Shown: in pieces, positions 16,399 to 25,736 of the stretch | Layout of the letters: the number at the start of each line of letters is the position of its first letter | How positions within the stretch are numbered: the first letter of the stretch is position 1 | Assembly: GCF_017640745.1 (NCBI RefSeq) | Contig: NZ_JAEPQA010000023.1 | Coordinates: 18,636-82,635 of the forward strand | DNA length: 64,000 nucleotides | Direction: 5' to 3' | From: Nisaea sp. | Lineage (GTDB): Bacteria > Pseudomonadota > Alphaproteobacteria > Thalassobaculales > Thalassobaculaceae | Made by a program: the position numbers and the translations under genes | Notes under the pieces: generated by a model | Databases searched by the model: none | Seen by the model: only the letters and a program-made list of their open reading frames with translations | What the model was told of the DNA's origin: nothing

Positions 16399-16424
16399 CC
16401 GGGACGGATATGACGCCGTCCCGG
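16399..16424. repeat. Second inverted repeat just after the symporter stop
   Basis: CCGGGACGG and CCGTCCCGG form a perfect 9-bp stem with an 8-base loop. It shares its core with the adjacent terminator stem, so it looks like a duplicated terminator hairpin without a U-run. It may protect the 3' end of the mRNA or act as a backup terminator. Confidence 0.6.
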
Positions 16425-16440
16425 GTGTGAGAGGTTTGTC

Positions 16441-18255
16441 CTAGTGAGTCGCGTCGAGGACCGTGCCGCCGCGCGGCGTGCGGACCGCGTCGACCATCCG
16501 CTGGGTTTCCTCGTCCGGCTCTTCGGTCATCAGGCTGACCACGATCATCAGCACCAGGCTGACCGGCATGCCGATCACGCCGAAGCGCAGGTGGTCGATG
16601 CCGAACCAGGGCGTGCCGCCGGCGAAATAGACGTAATAGAGATACGCCGATCCCGCGACGAACCCGCCGACCATGCCGGCAATCGCGCCCTCACGGTTGG
16701 CCCGCTTCCACCAGATGCCGAGCACCAGCGGGAAGAACAGGCCGGAGCAGGCGAAGTCGAACGCCCAGGCCACCGCACCGAGGATCGATGTCAGTTTCAG
16801 GCTGGCGACGAACGCGCCCGCCGCACCAACACCGAGGAGTAGGATCCGGGCCACGACGAGCCGGGTCTTGGTCTCCGCCTTCGGGTCGATGATCTTGTAG
16901 TACAGATCGTGGCTGAGGGCGTTGGCGATGGCGAGCAGCAGCCCGTCCGCCGTCGACATGGCCGCAGCCATACCGCCTGCCGCCACCAGGCCCGAGATCA
17001 CATAGGGCAGACCGGCGATTTCAGGCGTGGCCAGCACGACGATGTCGGCCCGCATGAAGAGCTCGTTGATCTGCAGGATCCCGTCCCCGTTGGAGTCGGA
17101 CACCTTCAGGAAGTCGACAGCCGCCCATTTCTGGATCCATTGGAGCGCGTTCACATCGGCGATGGACTTGCCGATGATTCCGGTCGCCAGATTCGGATCG
17201 AGCAGCGAGAGCTTGGTGAAGGTCGCCAGTGCGGGCGCCGTGAAGTAGAGCAGGAAGATGAAGAGGATCGACCAGCCCACCGAGATCCGCGCGGAGCGCA
17301 CGGACGGCGTCGTGAAGTAGCGCATGAGGACGTGAGGCAGCGAGGCCGTGCCGCACATCATGCAGAGCACCAGCGTGGCGAATTTCCATTTCGCCATCAG
17401 GGTATCGCCCGGCGCGTTGATCGGATTGACCAGAGCCGCCAGACCGCCGAAGGTTTCGGTCGGCTTCAGCGCGCCGACCTGATGCAGGGCTTCGAGTTCC
17501 TGCACGCGATGGACGGCATCACCGTAGGCGAGCTGCGGGATCAGGCCGAAGCCGCTCTTGTTCGACATCCAGACGACCGGGACGATGTAGGCGATGATGA
17601 GGACGATGTACTGGGCCACCTGGGTCCAGGTCACCGCCCGCATGCCGCCGAGCATCGAGCAGACGAGAATGCCGGCAAGGCCGAACCAGACACCGACCTC
17701 GAACGGGATCTGCAGCGCCCGGGCCGCGACCGTACCGGTGGCATTGATCTGCGCCGTCACGTAGGTGAAGGACGCGACCACCAGGACGATCACCGCGCAG
17801 AGACGGGCGAAGTTGCCGCCGTAACGCGTGCCGATGAAGTCCGGCACCGTGTAGCAGCCGAACTTGCGGAGATACGGCGCCATCAGCGAGGCGACGAGCA
17901 CGTAGCCGCCGGTCCAGCCGACCAGGAAGGCCATGTAGCCGTAGCCGCCGAAATAGATGCCGCCCGCCATGGCAACGAAGGAGGCGCCGGACATCCAGTC
18001 CGCCGCGGTCGCCATGCCGTTGTAGAGCGCCGGGACCTGCCGGCCGGCGACATAGTACTGGTCCGTCGCCATGGTGCGCGAGAGCACGCCGATCAGGGCG
18101 TAGATCGCGATGGTGAAGCCGACGAACAGGTAACCGATCGTGTCGGGACTGACACCGGCCTGTTCGAGAATGGCCATCAGGATAATGAAGAGGAGGAATC
18201 CGCCTGTATAGAGGCCGTAGATCTTCCCCAGATTCTGGATGAAATCACCCTTCAT
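16441..18255 (-). CDS. Sodium:solute symporter, large subunit (VC_2705-type, acetate-permease-like)
   Basis: A 604-residue SSS-family permease with about 13 membrane spans. Family features are YYVAGRQVPALYNGMATAADWMSGASFV at about residues 67-94, FTYVTAQINATGT, and CGTASLPHVLMRYFTTP. It carries the extra-long loop typical of the subfamily paired with a DUF4212 small subunit. That loop (around residues 345-410) contains DSNGDGILQINE (387-398), which matches an EF-hand calcium loop. The substrate is probably acetate or another small carboxylate, by similarity to ActP; this is inference. It lies 12 bases downstream of the small-subunit gene, with a strong terminator after it. Confidence 0.9.
   Translation of the reverse strand: MKGDFIQNLGKIYGLYTGGFLLFIILMAILEQAGVSPDTIGYLFVGFTIAIYALIGVLSRTMATDQYYVAGRQVPALYNGMATAADWMSGASFVAMAGGIYFGGYGYMAFLVGWTGGYVLVASLMAPYLRKFGCYTVPDFIGTRYGGNFARLCAVIVLVVASFTYVTAQINATGTVAARALQIPFEVGVWFGLAGILVCSMLGGMRAVTWTQVAQYIVLIIAYIVPVVWMSNKSGFGLIPQLAYGDAVHRVQELEALHQVGALKPTETFGGLAALVNPINAPGDTLMAKWKFATLVLCMMCGTASLPHVLMRYFTTPSVRSARISVGWSILFIFLLYFTAPALATFTKLSLLDPNLATGIIGKSIADVNALQWIQKWAAVDFLKVSDSNGDGILQINELFMRADIVVLATPEIAGLPYVISGLVAAGGMAAAMSTADGLLLAIANALSHDLYYKIIDPKAETKTRLVVARILLLGVGAAGAFVASLKLTSILGAVAWAFDFACSGLFFPLVLGIWWKRANREGAIAGMVGGFVAGSAYLYYVYFAGGTPWFGIDHLRFGVIGMPVSLVLMIVVSLMTEEPDEETQRMVDAVRTPRGGTVLDATH
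17062..17097 (-). other. EF-hand-like calcium loop encoded in the symporter
   Basis: Residues 387-398 of the symporter read D-S-N-G-D-G-I-L-Q-I-N-E. This has Asp1, Asn3, Asp5, Gly6, a hydrophobic residue at 8 and Glu12 of the canonical EF-hand loop. It is in a hydrophilic loop after the segment KSIADVNALQWIQKWAAVDFL. Calcium binding is an inference from the pattern. Confidence 0.6.
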
Positions 18256-18267
18256 GTCGGATCTCCT

Positions 18268-18543
18268 CTACTCGTCCTCGTTTTCGTCTTCAGCGACGCC
18301 GAATTCCTCGTCGATCTTGTTCTGGGCGCGTGCGAACCAGAAGATGATGACGACGAAGGCAAACAGGGAGCCCTGTCCGGCCATGTAGAAGCCGAGCGGG
18401 AATCCGAGGAAGGTGATCGAGTTGAGCTGCGGCGCGAACCAGTGCACGCCGAAGGCGAAGATGAACCAGATGATCAGTGTGATTATTGTGAGGTTCTTGG
18501 TGCGCTGCCAATGAGCCTCATGAGTGGAGTCGGCTTCCGCCAT
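18268..18543 (-). CDS. Symporter small subunit, DUF4212 family
   Basis: A 91-residue protein with two membrane spans (about residues 17-38 and 50-70). It has the family pattern HWQRTKNLTIITLIIWFIFAFGVHWFAPQLN and LGFPLGFYMAGQGSLFAFVVIIFWFARAQN, ending in an acidic tail. Proteins of this family occur almost always directly upstream of a large sodium:solute symporter subunit, as here. AAGGGGGG precedes the ATG. The pair is transcribed away from the gene at 18704. Confidence 0.9.
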   Translation of the reverse strand: MAEADSTHEAHWQRTKNLTIITLIIWFIFAFGVHWFAPQLNSITFLGFPLGFYMAGQGSLFAFVVIIFWFARAQNKIDEEFGVAEDENEDE

Positions 18544-18565
18544 CTTGGTACCCCCCTTTCATGTC

Positions 18566-18589
18566 ACCGTCATTCACTGACGGTTTTTT
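18566..18589 (+). terminator. Plus-strand intrinsic terminator in the 5' region of the symporter operon
   Basis: ACCGTCA (18566-18572), a 5-base loop, TGACGGT (18578-18584) and a T-run form a textbook terminator reading rightwards. No plus-strand gene lies upstream, so it would stop antisense transcripts running through the symporter genes. On the minus strand the same hairpin would sit in the 5' untranslated region, about 23 bases before the DUF4212 start. That makes a 5' UTR element an alternative reading. Confidence 0.6.
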
Positions 18590-18703
18590 GTGTATCGCGT
18601 GTACCACGCAATATTCTTAGTCTATGACGGTTTAGTCGAATCAGCTACAGCTTTGTGAAGGTCTTGAATTTACTGTAGTTCGTGTGAAACTCGGAAAGTT
18701 GTT

Positions 18704-19360
18704 ATGTTTCATGGCGTTTTGAGGGAGTTTTGGCGGAAGGCGAGACTGTTTATGCCGTTCTCGACCCGCTGGAATGAGAAGCCGCTCGACGATGTCGAAT
18801 CGGCATGTGGGTTTGTGAGTACACGGGCCGCTTTTGTCGCCCAGACCACGCTCTACGGCTATGTCCGGACCCGCGCGGGGACGCGCTATACACAGCTTTT
18901 CGACGACGATCTTTTCGCCCAATCCCTGAATATCGCGAAGTGGCAACTGTTCCTCGCCTGCGCGGCCGATCTCGCGGCATATGTCGCGGCGAGGTGCCGC
19001 GAGCGGCTTGACAAGGACAGCGAACAGGAACTTGCGCTCTTGTTTCTCGGGTCGGCACTCGCGGAGTATGAGGAACCCGCCCGGACGGTTCCGGACTGGG
19101 CGGAGGCGGTCCAGCGGGCGGAGTCGCGATTGCGGCTGGTCAGGCCGGATCCGGAAGATCCGGTTGCGGCGTTCAGGGGCAGTGAGGATGCGCTGATCCA
19201 TTGGGCGCCGATCGCCGACGAACTGAAGATCCATGACGAGGGGATCGTGCGGAACTCCATCCGCTTCAAGTGGAAGGATATCCGGACCCAGCTGGAGTCC
19301 TCGCTGAAAGCCGACGCGGTCGCGGAGGATTTCGTCGCCGTTCGGCCGGCCGCCGAGTAG
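18704..19360 (+). CDS. Conserved hypothetical protein upstream of exonuclease and CBS genes
   Basis: A 218-residue, largely helical soluble protein with no signal peptide. I recognise no catalytic motif. Notable stretches are DVESACGFVSTRAAFVAQTTLYGYVRTRAGTRY and IRFKWKDIRTQLESSLKADAV. An internal start at 18752 is possible. It is divergent from the symporter pair and lies five bases before the exonuclease gene, so these are very probably co-transcribed. Similar proteins appear to accompany this gene set elsewhere (recollection, not checked). Function unknown. Confidence 0.7.
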   Translation: MFHGVLREFWRKARLFMPFSTRWNEKPLDDVESACGFVSTRAAFVAQTTLYGYVRTRAGTRYTQLFDDDLFAQSLNIAKWQLFLACAADLAAYVAARCRERLDKDSEQELALLFLGSALAEYEEPARTVPDWAEAVQRAESRLRLVRPDPEDPVAAFRGSEDALIHWAPIADELKIHDEGIVRNSIRFKWKDIRTQLESSLKADAVAEDFVAVRPAAE

Positions 19361-19364
19361 AGCT

Positions 19365-20747
19365 GTGGCACCCGCGCGGAACAGGGACGACTCGCCGCTC
19401 CGCCGCGCGATCGTCATGCGCTACCGGACCCGCCGTACCCATGCGGTGCTGCTCTCGGCGATCCCGGCGATCCTCGCCGTCGCGCTTGCCGTCTTCGCCG
19501 TCCGTCATGTCCTGCTCGCCGATGAGCCTGACTGGTCGCTGCTTGTCTTGCCGGTCATCGGTACCGCGGCGGCGGGCCTGCTCACCTACGCGGTCTATGG
19601 CATCATCGCGGCGCATATCGGCGATCTCGACAGGATGAAGGAGGATCTCGACCTCGCGGCCAGTACGGGCCGGTTGCCGGCAAGATGGCGGCAATTCACC
19701 GGCGGGCCGGGGGAGATCGCGGGGTTGTCGCAGACGATCGAACGGGCGTTTATCCGCCGCCAGCGGCACGATTCCGAAGGCGCCTGGATCGCCGGCGTCC
19801 TCGCGGGCATCCCGGCGGCGGTAATCGTCTTCACCGGCACCGGTCTCGTCGCGCTCTCGAATGCCGCCGCCCGGAGGCGCCTTGGCGAATTCGGCACCGC
19901 GCCGGGACACAGCATCTTCTCCATCGTTGACCATGGATTGCTGGGGGCAGCGCTCCGGCGCGCGCGTGAAAGCAGGCGCCCGGTCGAATTCGCTCTGACC
20001 GATACCGAGGGCAAGACCGTCGAAGCGCAGGTCGCGGGGCTGGCGGAAGGCGGAGTGGTGTCTTTCCTGGCCCCCGTCGAGGAGGTCCTGCCCGAACAGA
20101 CGGCGATGGATCTCAGCCTTGGCAGCGCCGCGCCGGAGCCGGCTCCGTTCCTCGGTTCGACCCCGCTCGGTGACGTGCCGATCGTCAGCCTCGATCTTGA
20201 GACGACGGGGCTGGAAGCCGCGCGCGACCGGATCGTCTCCATCGGAGCGGTCCGGGTTCAGGACGGTCATGTCTTCACCGGCGCCTGCCTCGATCTTCTG
20301 GTCAAACCCGGGATTCCCATCCCGGAACGGTCTTTCCGCGTGCACGGGATCGGCGACGAACTGGTCGCCGGCGCGCCGCCGCTGCCGGAACTCTGGGAAC
20401 AGCTGGCCCGGTTCTGCGAAGGCTGCGTCATCGTCGGCCATCAGATCGGGTTCGATCTGGCAGTGCTCGCCGCGGAGGCAAAGCGTCACAAGCTGCCGCC
20501 GATCAGCGCGCCGGCCCTGGATACGATGGCGCTGTTCAAGCAACTCGCTCCGGACGGGGGGATCGGGCTCGACAGCGCCGCGGCAGCCATGGGGCTGAGC
20601 ATCTTCGGCCGTCACACCGCGCTGGGCGACGCGATCGTTACCGCGGAACTGTTCAATGCGATGGTGCCGGAGCTGCGCGAGCGCGGCATCTCCGATTACG
20701 GCTCCGCCCTGGATGTGGCGGCGCCGCGCCCATGGGGCCGGGAATAG
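19365..20747 (+). CDS. Membrane-anchored DnaQ-fold 3'-5' exonuclease
   Basis: A 460-residue protein in three parts. First, two membrane spans (about residues 27-50 and 57-83). Second, a linker with a PAS-like region (about 140-240). Third, a DEDDh exonuclease domain (about 270-445). All catalytic residues are present: Asp277 and Glu279 in VSLDLETTG, Asp364 in GHQIGFDLAVL, and His417 and Asp422 in GRHTALGDA. The start is GTG at 19365 (ATG at 19416 is an alternative). It lies 19 bases before the CBS/nucleotidyltransferase gene. Because of the membrane anchor and neighbours it is probably not a DNA polymerase III proofreading subunit; it may act on a nucleotide-modified substrate or RNA (inference). 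Confidence 0.85.
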   Translation: MAPARNRDDSPLRRAIVMRYRTRRTHAVLLSAIPAILAVALAVFAVRHVLLADEPDWSLLVLPVIGTAAAGLLTYAVYGIIAAHIGDLDRMKEDLDLAASTGRLPARWRQFTGGPGEIAGLSQTIERAFIRRQRHDSEGAWIAGVLAGIPAAVIVFTGTGLVALSNAAARRRLGEFGTAPGHSIFSIVDHGLLGAALRRARESRRPVEFALTDTEGKTVEAQVAGLAEGGVVSFLAPVEEVLPEQTAMDLSLGSAAPEPAPFLGSTPLGDVPIVSLDLETTGLEAARDRIVSIGAVRVQDGHVFTGACLDLLVKPGIPIPERSFRVHGIGDELVAGAPPLPELWEQLARFCEGCVIVGHQIGFDLAVLAAEAKRHKLPPISAPALDTMALFKQLAPDGGIGLDSAAAAMGLSIFGRHTALGDAIVTAELFNAMVPELRERGISDYGSALDVAAPRPWGRE

Positions 20748-20766
20748 GGCTGTCGGGGAGAGAGTG

Positions 20767-22212
20767 ATGGAAGAGGGTGCCGCGTTCGACAGTTATCCCT
20801 ACCGCCACAGTCTCAGCGACGTGGTGGCCTGGGAGCCGCTGGACATCGGGCCGGAGGCGAGTCTCGAGGAGGCCGCGGCGGCGATGGCGGCACGCGATGT
20901 GGGCTCGATCCTGGTGCGGGAGGCTTCCGGCGTCCATGCGGGGATTGTCACGGAGCGCGACATCGTCCGCCATATCGCGGCCGGAGGGAGTGCCGGCGCG
21001 GCGGTCGGGTCCGTCATGTCATCGCCCGTCCAGTCGCTCCCAGCCGATTCCCTCGTCTACAAGGCCATGGGGCGGATGGAGCGGCTCGGCATCCGCCATC
21101 TCGCGGTGACCGATCCCGACGGGCGGATTGTCGGCGTGATCTCGCTCCGGACCATCCTGAAGACCCGCAATACTGCCGCCTTCGCGCTTGGTGACGCGAT
21201 CGAGGCAGCGCCGGATGCGGTGGCCATTGCGGCTGCCCGGGCGTGCCTGCCGGACCTGGTGCGGGCCCTGATGCAGGACGGCGGCCGGGGCACGACCGTC
21301 GCCGGCGCGATCAGCGCGGCGATGCGGGATTCGACGGAGCGGGCGGGATTGCTGGCGCTCGCCTCGATGGAACGGGACGGTTTGGGACCGCCGCCCGCGC
21401 CTTACATCCTGCTGGTGCTCGGCAGCGGCGGGCGCGGCGAAAGCCTGCTCTCCCCGGACCAGGACAATGCCGTGATCTACGACGGGACGGAGACGGACGA
21501 CAGCTGGTTCGCGGAATGGGGAAAGCGGCTCACGGATATCCTCGATACCGCCGGTGTGCCCTATTGCAACGGCGGCGTGATGGCGTCGAACCCGCTCTGG
21601 CGGGGAACGCCGGCAAGCTGGCGCGAGCGGGTCGCCGGCTGGATCCGCAGCGGGCGCGGCGAGAGCATCATGAATGTCGATATCTTCTTCGATTTTGCTC
21701 CAGTGCTCGGCGACGTGGCGCTTGCGGCGTCGCTGCGCCGCGACGCGATCGGCGCGGTCGCGAAGCAGACCGTGTTCCTCGGCAATCTCGTGCAGCATAT
21801 CGGAGGGTTTCGCCCTCCGCTCGCCTGGGACGCTTTCGGTCTGCTCAGCGGCTTTCAGCTCAAGGACGGTCGGGTGGATCTCAAGATCGGCGGGACCCTG
21901 CCGCTGGTCTCCGCCGCCCGCGTGCTGGCGCTGCGCCATGGAATCGAGGCCACCTCCACGACCGAACGCTTGCGGCTCCTGAAGGAAAAAGGCGTTCTGT
22001 CGCCGGGCGATGCCGCGGCAGCGGCAGAGGCGCTGGAAGCGATTATGTCCATTGTCCTGCGGCAGCAGCTGGCCGATCTCGAGGCCGGGAAGCCGCCGTC
22101 GTCGAAGATCGACCCCGCCCTCCTGGATCGCCGGGAGCGGCGCAGATTGCGCGCCCACCTTGAGGTGATCGATCTGCTGCAGCCGATGGTTCAGGGCGCG
22201 ATCAGCGGCTAG
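20767..22212 (+). CDS. CBS-pair / DUF294 nucleotidyltransferase-like signalling protein
   Basis: A 481-residue cytosolic protein. Two CBS domains are at about residues 22-75 and 84-135. The next part is a GlnD-like nucleotidyltransferase domain (DUF294) with the signature [18 protein letters not shown]: Gly219-Ser220, Arg223, Glu225 and the metal-binding pair Asp231/Asp233. A helical C-terminal domain (DUF294_C) follows. CBS pairs bind adenine nucleotides, so this protein probably senses energy charge and transfers a nucleotide to a partner. The partner is unknown; the neighbouring symporter is a candidate. The ATG at 20767 has GGGGAGAG upstream; an adjacent in-frame GTG at 20764 is possible. 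Confidence 0.88.
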   Translation: MEEGAAFDSYPYRHSLSDVVAWEPLDIGPEASLEEAAAAMAARDVGSILVREASGVHAGIVTERDIVRHIAAGGSAGAAVGSVMSSPVQSLPADSLVYKAMGRMERLGIRHLAVTDPDGRIVGVISLRTILKTRNTAAFALGDAIEAAPDAVAIAAARACLPDLVRALMQDGGRGTTVAGAISAAMRDSTERAGLLALASMERDGLGPPPAPYILLVLGSGGRGESLLSPDQDNAVIYDGTETDDSWFAEWGKRLTDILDTAGVPYCNGGVMASNPLWRGTPASWRERVAGWIRSGRGESIMNVDIFFDFAPVLGDVALAASLRRDAIGAVAKQTVFLGNLVQHIGGFRPPLAWDAFGLLSGFQLKDGRVDLKIGGTLPLVSAARVLALRHGIEATSTTERLRLLKEKGVLSPGDAAAAAEALEAIMSIVLRQQLADLEAGKPPSSKIDPALLDRRERRRLRAHLEVIDLLQPMVQGAISG

Positions 22213-22282
22213 TTGCCGCCGCCGCCGCACTTGTCTAAAACTGCGCCCTCTGACGTCTTTCATTCTCGACAGGAGCGGCCCC

Positions 22283-23965
<1,683 letters not shown>

Positions 23966-23990
23966 GCGGAGCGCGGTCCCGAAACATGAA

Positions 23991-24018
23991 ACGCCGGCCT
24001 TTTGGCCGGCGTTTTTGT
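23991..24018 (+). terminator. Terminator between ettA and mlaC
   Basis: ACGCCGGCC and GGCCGGCGT form a perfect stem with a TTTT loop, followed by TTTTTGTTT. It serves ettA, and can work weakly for the convergent mlaC side. Confidence 0.9.
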
Positions 24019-24050
24019 TTGGGCAATGCGGATGTTGCCGGGGGTAGGGA

Positions 24051-24674
24051 TCAGGCGCGTTTGCGCAGGTTCTCCAGGATCTCTTCCATCTTGACCAGCA
24101 GTGAGTCGATCTTCCCGCCATTGCTGTCGATGACGGCGGAATACTCGTTGCGCTGGGTGATGCCCATGCTGATGCCTTCGATCACGACATCGACGATCTT
24201 GAAATTGCCGTTGTCCTCGATCAGGCGCCAGTCGACGAGCACACTGCTCTCCGGGTTGGCGGGATCGACGATCTTGCTCTTCACCATGGTGAAGCGGTCG
24301 GCCTCTGTGTTCCCGGTGACCTCGAAGGTCTGCCCAGAATACTCGTCGAACTGATTCGTGTAGGTGAAGACGACGCTCTCTTCGAACAGCTTCAGATAGG
24401 TTTCCCGCTGATCGGGACTGGCGCGGCGCCAGTGCTTGCCGAGCACAAACTGCCCGATCCAGGCCATATCGAAATTCGCCTGCAGCAGTTTGCGGAATTC
24501 TTCGCGCCGGGCGTCACCGACCAGATCCTTGTTCGTAACCATGCTGAGGGCGGTCTCTCCCAGCTTGGCGACGAACTTCTCCGCATTCTCGCCCTTGCTG
24601 TCGGCGAGGGCGGGATACGTCGCAAGCGAGACGCAGACCAAAAGGCCGAAGATGGCGCGCTGCAGAACGGTCAT
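24051..24674 (-). CDS. mlaC: MlaC/Ttg2D phospholipid-binding periplasmic protein
   Basis: A 207-residue protein with a Sec signal peptide (MTVLQRAIFGLLVCVSLATYPALA). Mature features are FRKLLQANFDMAWIGQFVLGKHWRRASPDQRETYLKLFEE and VDWRLIEDNGNFKIVDVVIEGISMGITQRNEYSAVI, the MlaC core. It shuttles phospholipids between the outer-membrane MlaA complex and the inner-membrane MlaFEDB transporter to keep outer-membrane asymmetry. It lies 14 bases after mlaA in the same transcription unit. mlaFED is not in the window. Confidence 0.93.
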   Translation of the reverse strand: MTVLQRAIFGLLVCVSLATYPALADSKGENAEKFVAKLGETALSMVTNKDLVGDARREEFRKLLQANFDMAWIGQFVLGKHWRRASPDQRETYLKLFEESVVFTYTNQFDEYSGQTFEVTGNTEADRFTMVKSKIVDPANPESSVLVDWRLIEDNGNFKIVDVVIEGISMGITQRNEYSAVIDSNGGKIDSLLVKMEEILENLRKRA

Positions 24675-24688
24675 CGAGATGCCTCAGG

Positions 24689-25510
24689 CTAGTTCGTGTT
24701 CGCCGGAAGCTCGCCGGTCACGGAACGCGGGCGATCGGACGGTTCGAACTTCTCGAATTCCTGGCTGCCATCGGCGGCCTGCACGCCTTTTGGCGGCTGC
24801 CCGTTGCTGATCTCCGCATCGCGGCGCTGCAGGTAGATCGACCGAACACGCGCATAGTAATCGACAGACGAGGCTCTCAGATCGTTGATCGAGTCGTAGT
24901 TGCGGGCCCGGAAATCGACCGCTTCGCCCGTGCCGCGCGCGATGGTGATCGCGTTGCGGGCCCCGGGGCCGGAGACGATGTAGGTAAGGGGATCGAAGAA
25001 CCTGTCGACGACCCTGCCAACCAGATCGCGACCGTTAGACGGGCCGAGGATCGGAATGACGAGGTAGGGACCTCCCGCGACACCATGCACGCCAAGTGTC
25101 TGGCCGAAGTCTTCGTCGCGATAACCCCAGCCGAGCCCGTTGCCCCAGTCGATCAGGCCGGCGGTCACGCCGTTGACGAAGAACTGGCGTGTCGCGTTGC
25201 CGGCGTTGTCCGTATCGCCCTGCAACAGGCTGTTCGCAATCACGACCGGTGAGCGCAGCCAGAGAAGGAAATTCCGGACCATGTCCTGGATCGGATCCGG
25301 CACGGCGGTCTTGTAAACGAATGCGGTCGGCCGCAGGACCATCGTGTCTACGGCGTCGTTCATCGCGAAAAACACACGGTTGACCGGCTCGATGGGGTCG
25401 TAAATCTGCGGACCCTCAGCCGCGTCCTGCGGAGCGGAGGCGCAACCCGCGAGCAAAAACAGCACGAGAAAAACGCCGGCTGCCCGATGCATCCGAGACA
25501 AAAATGTCAT
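24689..25510 (-). CDS. mlaA: MlaA (VacJ) outer-membrane lipoprotein
   Basis: A 273-residue lipoprotein with signal peptide and lipobox LLAGC (lipidated Cys about residue 23). VacJ features are YDPIEPVNRVFFAMNDAVDTMVLRP, NFLLWLRSPVVIANSLLQGD, FGQTLGVHGVAGGPYLVIPILGPSNGRDLVG and YYARVRSIY near the end. MlaA removes mislocalised phospholipids from the outer leaflet and hands them to MlaC. The N-terminus is MTFLSRMHRAAG; an in-frame internal Met is possible. First gene of the mlaA-mlaC unit. Confidence 0.93.
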   Translation of the reverse strand: MTFLSRMHRAAGVFLVLFLLAGCASAPQDAAEGPQIYDPIEPVNRVFFAMNDAVDTMVLRPTAFVYKTAVPDPIQDMVRNFLLWLRSPVVIANSLLQGDTDNAGNATRQFFVNGVTAGLIDWGNGLGWGYRDEDFGQTLGVHGVAGGPYLVIPILGPSNGRDLVGRVVDRFFDPLTYIVSGPGARNAITIARGTGEAVDFRARNYDSINDLRASSVDYYARVRSIYLQRRDAEISNGQPPKGVQAADGSQEFEKFEPSDRPRSVTGELPANTN

Positions 25511-25736
25511 TTTCCCAACCCGTTACCTGTGCATCCCAGCGGACGCCCGCCCCTGCTTCCGAAGTTCGCAACCCTATTCACAGACATGGGGTTGCCAACC
25601 TCGGTGTCTTCAGCCGCGAGGATTAGCTGGTACCATAGAGGTTTAAGCAAGGCCAGAGCCCCGCAATTTATCCACGATTTGTTAGCGCACTGATGTTGCA
25701 AAAATATCGCGCTCCGGCGTGCCATGGTCCACCTGT
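25511..25736. other. mlaA upstream spacer
   Basis: A 226-base spacer between mlaA and the end of the TPR gene. I see no gene. TTATCCACG at about 25668 is one base from a DnaA box and is probably chance. The mlaA promoter must lie here, but I cannot place it with confidence. Confidence 0.4.

Noticed and set aside
25666..25676. DnaA box near mlaA
   Set aside because: A single TTATCCACG with one mismatch and no cluster; not evidence for an origin.
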